From Gammaproteobacteria bacterium (GTDB lineage Bacteria > Pseudomonadota > Gammaproteobacteria > UBA5335 > SLRW01), in the NCBI GenBank assembly GCA_007134115.1, contig SLLK01000346.1, positions 1-5,774 on the forward strand: a stretch of 5,774 nucleotides of DNA, given 5' to 3'. The first letter of the stretch is position 1; each line of letters begins with the position of its first letter. Made by a program: the position numbers and the translations under genes. Of this stretch, positions 1-4,517 are shown piece after piece. The notes beneath the pieces are model-generated. The model had not been told where the DNA came from, did not search any database, and was given only the letters and a program-made list of their open reading frames with translations.

Positions 1-77
1 AAGAAACGGTGCAGGAGAAGTATTCGAGCATCGCCGGCGGTCTGAATATGCCCGGTGGCATGAATATGCCGTTTTGA
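1..77 (+). CDS. ybaB: YbaB/EbfC family nucleoid-associated protein, C-terminal end (partial)
   Basis: Only the last 24 codons plus TGA are present, read from base 3; the first two bases complete a codon that begins outside the window. The visible tail runs ETVQEKYSSIAGG, then a Met/Gly/Pro-rich stretch ending MPF. YbaB proteins typically end in such a Gly/Met/Pro-rich tail finishing in MPF, as in E. coli. The family forms small homodimeric DNA-binding proteins of about 100-110 residues, usually encoded between dnaX and recR. recR follows 39 bases downstream, which is the standard arrangement and the main support for the call. From this fragment alone the identification would be weak; with recR next to it, it is fairly secure. 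Confidence 0.85.
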   Translation, partial: ETVQEKYSSIAGGLNMPGGMNMPF

Positions 78-116
78 TGACGGTGCCCGGCCCGATCGTT
101 CACAGGTAATCCCGTC

Positions 117-719
117 ATGTCCTTTTCGCCCTTGCTGACACGGTTGATTGACGCGCTTCGGGCATTGCCCGGCGTGGGCCCCAAGTCGGCCCAGCGCATG
201 GCCTTCCACTTGCTGGAGCGCGACCGGGACGGTGCCCGGCGCCTGTCCGAGGCGCTTGCGGCGGCGGTCGAGGAGGTCGGCCATTGCCGTGAGTGCCGCA
301 TGCTCACCGAAGCGGAGGTGTGCGATATCTGCCTGTCCGGGCGCCGTGATCGCACCCAGTTGTGCGTGGTGGAAACGCCGGCCGATGTGCTGGCCGTGGA
401 GCGTGGCGCCGGTTACAACGGTCTGTATTTTGTGTTGATGGGGCATCTCTCGCCGCTGGATGGCATCGGGCCGGAAGAGCTGGGGCTGGATCGTCTGGCC
501 GAGCGCCTTGCGGGCAGCGTGGAGGAGGTCATCGTGGCCACCAATCCCACCGTGGAAGGCGAGGCGACCGCGCATTACATCGCCGAACTGGCCGCTTCTC
601 ATGGCGCCCGGGCCACGCGCATTGCGCACGGAGTACCCATCGGCGGCGAACTGGAGTATATCGACGGCGGCACCCTCAGCCACGCCTTCAGCGGGCGTTT
701 GCCGCTGGGCCAGGGTTGA
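117..719 (+). CDS. recR: Recombination mediator protein RecR
   Basis: A 200-residue protein, matching the usual RecR length (201 in E. coli). RecR acts in the cytoplasm with RecO, and RecF where present, to load RecA onto SSB-coated single-stranded gaps. Domains in order: a helix-hairpin-helix with LPGVGPKSAQRMAF at residues 17-30; a four-cysteine zinc finger at C57, C60, C69 and C72; a Toprim domain from about residue 80, with the acidic strand CVVE (E86) and ATNPTVEGEAT at 141-151; and a C-terminal segment, GTLSHAFSGR at 185-194, typical of the family. The ATG at 117 has an AGG at 104-106 upstream and gives a start directly before the conserved N-terminal helix. It probably forms an operon with ybaB, and possibly with hinT 41 bases downstream. 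Nothing is truncated or missing. Confidence 0.98.
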   Translation: MSFSPLLTRLIDALRALPGVGPKSAQRMAFHLLERDRDGARRLSEALAAAVEEVGHCRECRMLTEAEVCDICLSGRRDRTQLCVVETPADVLAVERGAGYNGLYFVLMGHLSPLDGIGPEELGLDRLAERLAGSVEEVIVATNPTVEGEATAHYIAELAASHGARATRIAHGVPIGGELEYIDGGTLSHAFSGRLPLGQG

Positions 720-760
720 GACGTGACCGGTATGTCAGGATTTCCGAGGGAGGATCATCC

Positions 761-1108
761 ATGAGTGACGATTGTCTGTTCTGCAAAATCGTTGCCGGCG
801 AGGTGCCGGCGGATATTGTGTACGAGAACGAACATGTGGTGGCCTTCCGCGACATTAACCCGCAGGCGCCGGTGCACGTGCTGATTATTCCGCGTCAGCA
901 TATCGCCACCATCAATGACCTGGAGCCCGGCAATGCGGATCTGGTGGGGCACATGTACCTGGCCGCGCAGCACATCGCCGGCGTGGAGAAGCTCGCCGAG
1001 CGCGGCTACCGCACGGTGATGAACTGCAATCAGGATGCCGGGCAGACGGTGTTCCACATCCATCTGCACCTGCTGGGCGGACGCCAGCTGGACTGGCCGC
1101 CGGGCTGA
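761..1108 (+). CDS. hinT: Histidine triad (HIT) nucleotide-binding protein, HinT type
   Basis: A 115-residue cytoplasmic HIT protein. HinT enzymes hydrolyse purine nucleoside phosphoramidates, such as AMP linked to an amine, through a nucleotidylated histidine. The triad is visible as FHIHLHLLGG, with H99, H101 and H103; the central H101 is the expected nucleophile. FRDINPQAPVHVLIIP at 29-44 is the conserved nucleotide-pocket region, very close to E. coli HinT. CLFCKI places C5 and C8 at the N terminus; with H47 and H99 they could form the zinc site seen in many bacterial HIT proteins, a site E. coli HinT lacks. The ATG at 761 is chosen because GAGGGAGGA lies at 746-754, an excellent ribosome binding site at 6 bases. 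The same frame is open upstream through recR, but that is an overlap artefact. It may be cotranscribed with recR. It converges on rsgA, 11 bases away. Confidence 0.95.
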   Translation: MSDDCLFCKIVAGEVPADIVYENEHVVAFRDINPQAPVHVLIIPRQHIATINDLEPGNADLVGHMYLAAQHIAGVEKLAERGYRTVMNCNQDAGQTVFHIHLHLLGGRQLDWPPG

Positions 1109-1111
1109 CCG

Positions 1112-1133
1112 GCATGGCTTCAGCCGGCCATGC
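1112..1133. terminator. Possible hairpin at the hinT/rsgA convergent junction
   Basis: GCATGGC at 1112-1118 pairs with GCCATGC at 1127-1133, giving a seven-base-pair stem around an eight-base loop. It sits where two converging genes end and overlaps the last codons of rsgA. No run of T follows on either strand, so it does not fit the classical Rho-independent pattern. It could still help separate the two transcripts, or be chance in GC-rich DNA. Confidence 0.25.
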
Positions 1134-2085
1134 GCTCCATTTGTGCCAGCATGATGCGATAGCTCTTGTATCGGCGGGGCGTTACCTCACCACGTTCCAG
1201 CGCGGCAAGCACCTCGCAGCCGGGTTCCTCGCGATGGGTGCAGTCCCGGAAGTGGCAGGGCGGCAGCGACGGGAATTCGGCAAACCCGTGCGCCACCTCG
1301 CCGGGCGGCATATCCCACAGTTTGAAATCACGTACGCCCGGCGAATCGATGATGTCTCCGCCGCCGGGCAGGTGGTAGAGCGTCGCCGTGGTCGTGGTGT
1401 GCTTGCCTTCGCCGCTTGCCGCGGAGAGTTCGCCGGTGCGGATGTCGGCGTCGGGAATCAGGTTGGCGAGCAGGGATGATTTGCCCACGCCGGACTGCCC
1501 TACCAGTATCCCCACACGCCCGTCCAGGGCCTTCAGTATCCCGGCGGTGCCACCATCTTCATGAGCGCTGCACGACGCGGTGGTGTAGCCCAGATCCCGG
1601 TACTCTTCCAGCAGCGCGTCCGTCGCAGTCGGGTTCCCGGCGTCGATCAGGTCCCGCTTGTTCATGATCACCGCAGCATCCAGCCCCAGCAGGTGAGCGG
1701 CGACCAGGTAGCGGTCAATGAGGAAGGGGTCCGGCGGCGGTTTGGGCGCGGCAATGACCAGCATCAGGTCGATATTGGCGGCGAGCACGCGGTAGCCCTT
1801 GCGGGATTCCGGGCGGCGCAATTCGGAGCGGCGCGGCAGGATGCTGTGTATCTTGCCGCGCCGGTGGCCGGTGACCTGCCAGTTTACCCGGTCGCCGCAA
1901 ACCGGGCGTTCCTCGCGTGGCCGGTTGCCACACAGGTGTTGTACGCCGTCGCCATCTTCGGCCCACACATGGGCTCCGTGGGCGGCCACCACGGTGCCGG
2001 TCAGCAATGCGGAGGCCGAGCTTTCCCCGCGGGCCGCGCGTCGGCCGTTGTCGCGCGGTTTGCCGGCAGCTTTGCGCTGCTTCAC
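1120..2085 (-). CDS. rsgA: Small ribosomal subunit biogenesis GTPase RsgA
   Basis: A 321-residue circularly permuted GTPase that binds the 30S subunit late in assembly; GTP hydrolysis releases it and assembly factors such as RbfA. An OB-fold occupies about residues 28-72 after a basic tail. The GTPase motifs come in the permuted order G4-G5-G1-G2-G3: NKRD at 142-145, a SAH element at 173-175, the P-loop GQSGVGKS at 196-203, GKHTTT at 227-232, and DSPG at 247-250. The C-terminal zinc-binding domain shows C277, C282, H284 and C290. All diagnostic residues are intact and the length is slightly below E. coli's. The start is GTG at 2083-2085, three bases after the phhB stop; an AGGA (plus strand TCCT, 2093-2096) lies inside the last phhB codons, so the two genes are likely translationally coupled. 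Confidence 0.97.
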   Translation of the reverse strand: MKQRKAAGKPRDNGRRAARGESSASALLTGTVVAAHGAHVWAEDGDGVQHLCGNRPREERPVCGDRVNWQVTGHRRGKIHSILPRRSELRRPESRKGYRVLAANIDLMLVIAAPKPPPDPFLIDRYLVAAHLLGLDAAVIMNKRDLIDAGNPTATDALLEEYRDLGYTTASCSAHEDGGTAGILKALDGRVGILVGQSGVGKSSLLANLIPDADIRTGELSAASGEGKHTTTTATLYHLPGGGDIIDSPGVRDFKLWDMPPGEVAHGFAEFPSLPPCHFRDCTHREEPGCEVLAALERGEVTPRRYKSYRIMLAQMERMAG

Positions 2086-2088
2086 CGG

Positions 2089-2424
2089 CTAGTCCTGCAG
2101 GGCATCAATTTTCGCCGCGCAGATGAAATCGTTTTCCGACAGCCCGCCAATGGCGTGTGTGCTGTAGACCACGGTGGCCTGGTTGTAGCCAAAGGTGATG
2201 TCCGGGTGATGGTCTTCCCGGTGGGCGACCCAGGCCACGGCATTGACGAAGGCCGTGGTGTGGTAATAGTTGCGAAACTTGAAGGCGCGGCTGATCTGCT
2301 TGCCGTCCTCGTCCACCTGCCATTCGTTGTCGATCATGGCCAGATGTTGCTTGACCTCATCGGCACTCATCGGGCTGGTGCCGCCTTCACACGGTTTACA
2401 TTTGCGCTGTGTCAGTTCACTCAT
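2089..2424 (-). CDS. phhB: Pterin-4a-carbinolamine dehydratase
   Basis: A 111-residue member of the PCD/DCoH family, a cytoplasmic enzyme that dehydrates 4a-hydroxytetrahydropterin. It thereby recycles the cofactor of aromatic amino acid hydroxylases. The signature is clear: HREDHHPD at 68-75 with the active-site H72-H73-P74, then Y80, a second histidine at H90 in STHAIGGLSEND, and D99. The N terminus has a CxxC-like pair, C9 and C12, common in bacterial copies. The ATG at 2422-2424 is preceded at 7 bases by AGGGAG (plus strand CTCCCT, 2432-2437). It is the first gene of a phhB-rsgA pair. No phenylalanine hydroxylase (phhA) is in the window, so the in vivo pterin substrate is not shown here; pairing with a distant hydroxylase or a wider pterin role are both possible. 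Confidence 0.95.
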   Translation of the reverse strand: MSELTQRKCKPCEGGTSPMSADEVKQHLAMIDNEWQVDEDGKQISRAFKFRNYYHTTAFVNAVAWVAHREDHHPDITFGYNQATVVYSTHAIGGLSENDFICAAKIDALQD

Positions 2425-2457
2425 GAGCTGGCTCCCTGATGGGAAATGTTGTCACAT

Positions 2458-2472
2458 GGTAACGCGGTTACC
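2458..2472. promoter_or_regulatory. Candidate operator, GGTAAC-GCG-GTTACC dyad
   Basis: A perfect inverted repeat with six-base arms around a GCG centre. It lies 34 bases upstream of the phhB start codon, where a repressor could cover the phhB promoter or transcript start. It is less GC-biased than its surroundings, which makes it a better operator candidate than the neighbouring G+C dyads. No regulator is identified. Confidence 0.35.
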
Positions 2473-2544
2473 CCGGGGTTGCCCAAACATCCGTCGGTGG
2501 CGGGCAAGCCCGCGGGGTCGATGGTAAAGTGCGGGCAAGGCCCG

Positions 2545-2573
2545 GTCGCACGAGCCCGGGCACCGGTTATATT
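2545..2573 (+). promoter_or_regulatory. Weak candidate promoter for orn
   Basis: TATATT at 2568-2573 is the only AT-rich -10-like hexamer in the gap and matches TATAAT at five of six positions. At 17-base spacing the -35 position holds GTCGCA (2545-2550), which matches TTGACA at only three of six. A start near 2580 would give a leader of about 90 bases to the orn ATG, containing the GGCCGCATGCGGCC palindrome. This is a position-based suggestion only. Confidence 0.3.
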
Positions 2574-2670
2574 GCAGGGGAGCCGGCCGCATGCGGCCCG
2601 CCCGCTTAACGAACACACTGAACACCGCAGAGCCCGGGCGAGGCCCGGCATGCAGCAAGGGGAACGAACC

Positions 2671-3216
2671 ATGCCCGCGAGCGCGGACAACCTGATCTGG
2701 ATTGATCTTGAAATGACCGGTCTGGATACCGACCGGGACCACATTATCGAAATTGCTACGGTAATCACCGATGCGCAGGCGGAGGTGCTGGCCGAAGGGC
2801 CGGTGCTGGCCATCCATCAGCCCGATGAAGTATTAAAGGCCATGGATGACTGGAACCAGAACCAGCACGCACAATCCGGGCTCATCGAACGCGTACGCCA
2901 GAGCGGCATTGATACGGCGAGCGCGGAGCGACAAACGCTGGCGTTCCTGCGGCAGTGGGTGCCGGCGGGCGCCTCACCCATGTGCGGTAACACCATCTGC
3001 CAGGACCGCCGTTTTATGCATCGGCTGATGCCGGAGCTGGAGGCCTGGTTCCACTACCGGCATATTGATGTGAGTACCCTCAAGGAGCTGGCGCGACGCT
3101 GGGCGCCGGAGGTGTCAGACGGCTTCAAGAAGAGCGCCACCCACCTGGCGCTGGATGATATTTACGATTCTATCCGTGAGTTGAAGTGGTACAGGGAGCA
3201 GATGTTCCGGTTTTGA
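2671..3216 (+). CDS. orn: Oligoribonuclease (3'-5' exoribonuclease, DEDDh family)
   Basis: A 181-residue protein, the same length as E. coli Orn. It degrades diribonucleotides and other very short RNAs left by other nucleases, including pGpG from cyclic di-GMP turnover, in the cytoplasm. The DEDDh residues are all visible: D12 and E14 in IWIDLEMTGL, D112 in CQDRRF, H158 in the segment SATHLALDD, and D163. The C terminus, LKWYREQMFRF, matches the family end. The frame is open about 225 bases upstream, but the ATG at 2671 is chosen: AAGGGGA at 2657-2663 is well spaced, and the protein then begins just before the first exonuclease strand, as in homologues. It is divergent from phhB-rsgA; orn lying near rsgA is common in gammaproteobacteria. 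Nothing is unusual in the protein. Confidence 0.98.
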   Translation: MPASADNLIWIDLEMTGLDTDRDHIIEIATVITDAQAEVLAEGPVLAIHQPDEVLKAMDDWNQNQHAQSGLIERVRQSGIDTASAERQTLAFLRQWVPAGASPMCGNTICQDRRFMHRLMPELEAWFHYRHIDVSTLKELARRWAPEVSDGFKKSATHLALDDIYDSIRELKWYREQMFRF

Positions 3217-3349
3217 TTTCGGCCGGCCGGGTTTGTCGGATGACTACCGCGAGATTGACGCGAAAAGGGCTCGAAATCGAGGGGGGTCCCACAGCTGCGG
3301 TTGGTGATGCGACACTGCCGCCGGGATTGACCATCAAAAGGCGAGATGG
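3217..3349. other. Intergenic gap between orn and the permease gene
   Basis: A 133-base gap without a recognisable gene. It starts with the palindrome CGGCCGGCCG at 3220-3229, four bases after the orn stop, with only a short GTTTG after it, so it is a poor terminator. TTGACG at 3255-3260 resembles a -35 box, but no acceptable -10 follows at 16-18 bases. A small dyad, CTCGA-AA-TCGAG, lies at 3270-3281. An ATG at 3240 opens a frame overlapping the permease gene but has no ribosome binding site and no family resemblance. How the permease is transcribed is not evident. Confidence 0.4.
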
Positions 3350-4252
3350 ATGGCAGGTGTCAGTGTGGCTCTGGTGGCGCTGGCGGCTCTTTTCTGGGGG
3401 TTGTCCGGCGGCATCGGCAGTATGCTTATGGCCGATGGCTGGAACCCCTTCGTGGTTTCATTCTACCGGGGTGCGATCGGGCTGTTGTTCGTTCTCGCCT
3501 GGTTGGCGCTGCGTCCGCAGGGCAGTGGGCTTGGCAGTCGCCGGTTGTGGTTCTGGTCCGCCGTGGCCGGTGTAGGCGTGGCGGGCAACTTCTCGTTCTA
3601 CTTCCTGAGTATCGCGCACGGCAGCGTGGCAGTCGCAGCCACGTTGATGTACTGCGCGCCCGTGTTCGTGTACCTCACGTCGTTCGCTCTGCGGCTTGAA
3701 AGCCCTACCCCCGTGAAGTGGGCGGCGATCGCGCTGGTGATGGTGGGTATCGTGCTGCTCACGCAGATTTACGACATCGGTGCCAGCAGTGTGACAGCGA
3801 TGGGCGTGGTCGCCGGGCTGCTGGCCGGACTGTCCTACGCGCTCTTCATCTTCGGCTTCAAGTATGCGGCGCCGCACGGCAGTCCGCAGGCGATCCTTGT
3901 CATCGCGTTTTCGGTACTTGCCGTCATTCTGCTTTTGGCGGGGGACCTGGAGCAGACGGCCGCCGTGCTGAGTACGCCGGACTGGCCGCTGTTCGTGATA
4001 CTGGGCGTGCTGGGTGCGGGGTTGTCGTTTGTTCTCTATATCATCGGCCTGAAGTACACCGCACCCGCCGTGGCCTCCATTGTGGCCATGGTGGAGCCGG
4101 TCACTGCGACGCTGTTCGGCGTTGTGGTCCTGAGTGAAATCCTGTCGGGCATACAGGTTCTGGGGATGGGGCTGATATTGCTGACAGTGACCGCGCTGAG
4201 CGTGTATTCGAGCCACGGGTATCCATCCGGACACTCAATGAATGCTGACTAG
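3350..4252 (+). CDS. DMT superfamily transporter with two EamA domains
   Basis: A 300-residue inner-membrane protein with about ten hydrophobic segments, near residues 5-25, 33-54, 68-88, 93-113, 122-140, 149-169, 180-198, 213-233, 238-260 and 265-285. These form two EamA repeats of five helices each, the normal size for the drug/metabolite transporter superfamily. Family marks include ALFWGLSGG in helix 1, FYRGAIGLL at the start of helix 2, YCAPVFVYL in helix 4, and its counterpart MVEPVTATLFGVVVLSE in helix 9. Members export or import amino acids, metabolites or toxic compounds; the substrate cannot be read from sequence. The ATG at 3350 follows AAAAGGCGAG (3336-3345) and begins immediately before helix 1; the frame is closed upstream by a TGA at 3305. 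A second ATG at 3346 is in another frame. The gene stands alone between orn and an unrelated lipoprotein gene, and its stop overlaps a palindrome by one base. Confidence 0.93.
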   Translation: MAGVSVALVALAALFWGLSGGIGSMLMADGWNPFVVSFYRGAIGLLFVLAWLALRPQGSGLGSRRLWFWSAVAGVGVAGNFSFYFLSIAHGSVAVAATLMYCAPVFVYLTSFALRLESPTPVKWAAIALVMVGIVLLTQIYDIGASSVTAMGVVAGLLAGLSYALFIFGFKYAAPHGSPQAILVIAFSVLAVILLLAGDLEQTAAVLSTPDWPLFVILGVLGAGLSFVLYIIGLKYTAPAVASIVAMVEPVTATLFGVVVLSEILSGIQVLGMGLILLTVTALSVYSSHGYPSGHSMNAD

Positions 4253-4279
4253 ATATGTAACCTCATGAGGTTACATATC
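4252..4279. repeat. Perfect 28-bp palindrome
   Basis: The left arm GATATGTAACCTCA is followed without any spacer by its exact reverse complement, giving 14 matched pairs. It begins on the last base of the permease stop codon. As RNA it could fold into a 12-pair stem with a CATG loop, but the sequence after it (CAGTCGGCCC) has no T run, so a classical intrinsic terminator is unlikely. The core TGTAAC-N8-GTTACA has the look of an operator for a dimeric regulator. No partner gene for such a regulator is in the window. Termination, mRNA 3' end protection and operator function all remain possible. Confidence 0.85.
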
Positions 4280-4378
4280 CAGTCGGCCCGGATGAACACG
4301 CTGGTAAGAGATCACGGTTAACGCACGGTATGTGTTCTCGATTCACTTTTCCCGGTGCGATAGGCGGTCGTGCACAGA

Positions 4379-4498
4379 ACTGTCCGGAAAAGCTCTTCCT
4401 GTTTAGGGGGATACGGATGGTTAACCGCCGTCGACGGGAGCGCAAGGATTGCTTGACGCCGGAATCGCTATTGACCAAGACTGTAGGGACCGGACAGT
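4379..4498. repeat. Nine-base inverted repeat flanking the small ORF
   Basis: ACTGTCCGG at 4379-4387 is the exact reverse complement of CCGGACAGT at 4490-4498, 102 bases apart. The arms bracket the possible small ORF and end just before the lipoprotein ribosome binding site at 4503-4510. In RNA they could bring the leader ends together; as DNA they could be paired half sites. A nine-base match over this distance may also be chance. Confidence 0.3.
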
Positions 4499-4500
4499 GA
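4417..4500 (+). CDS. Possible small basic ORF (27 residues)
   Basis: I do not recognise this ORF. It starts at an ATG with AGGGGG at 4405-4410, six bases upstream, which is a good ribosome binding site. It encodes 27 residues starting MVNRRRRERKDC and ending LLTKTVGTGQ, with a strongly basic N-terminal half. Its TGA ends 17 bases before the lipoprotein start and 2 bases before that gene's ribosome binding site, the position expected of a leader peptide or a small cotranscribed gene. The same frame is open back to an ATG at 4330 (56 residues), but that start has no ribosome binding site. With no homologue known to me and such a short length, chance is a strong alternative. Confidence 0.25.
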   Translation: MVNRRRRERKDCLTPESLLTKTVGTGQ

Positions 4501-4517
4501 ACGGGGGAGGATGGGTC

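Larger units (their letters stand above)
2425..2670. promoter_or_regulatory. Divergent phhB/orn intergenic region rich in dyad symmetry
   Basis: This 246-base gap must hold the start signals for both phhB-rsgA (leftward) and orn (rightward). It carries many perfect inverted repeats: a GGTAAC/GTTACC dyad at 2458-2472 (listed separately), CCCCGGGG at 2471-2478, GCGGGC-AA-GCCCGC at 2500-2513, CGGGC-AAG-GCCCG at 2532-2544 extended outward by GTGC/GCAC, GCCCGGGC at 2554-2561 and again at 2632-2639, GGCCGCATGCGGCC at 2585-2598, and CCGGGC-GAG-GCCCGG at 2634-2648 just before the orn ribosome binding site. GCGGGCAAG occurs twice, at 2500 and 2531. No good sigma-70 promoter can be named for phhB. High GC makes some short dyads expected; the density is what stands out. 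Confidence 0.5.

Noticed and set aside
362..1108. A long plus-strand frame joining the recR region to hinT
   Set aside because: The hinT frame happens to be open through recR in another phase; the upstream part has no family resemblance, and the strong ribosome binding site sits at the 761 start.
1561..2439. A 292-residue plus-strand ORF opposite rsgA and phhB
   Set aside because: It is the antisense shadow of two clearly identified genes, common in GC-rich DNA, and has no recognisable domain.
2446..2670. An N-terminal extension of orn starting at 2446
   Set aside because: The extra 75 residues are low-complexity translation of intergenic dyads, and the start at 2671 gives the standard 181-residue length with a good ribosome binding site.
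3458..4234. A 258-residue minus-strand ORF opposite the permease
   Set aside because: Its composition, rich in His, Gln and Arg, is that expected from the complement of hydrophobic codons; the permease is the real gene.
4292..4321. A nine-residue ORF after the 28-bp palindrome
   Set aside because: It has no ribosome binding site and is too short to distinguish from chance.
4453..4481. TTGACG at 4453-4458 as a promoter for the lipoprotein gene
   Set aside because: The hexamer at 17-base spacing is CAAGAC, which does not resemble a -10 box; neighbouring spacings are no better, and TTGACC at 4471 also lacks a partner.
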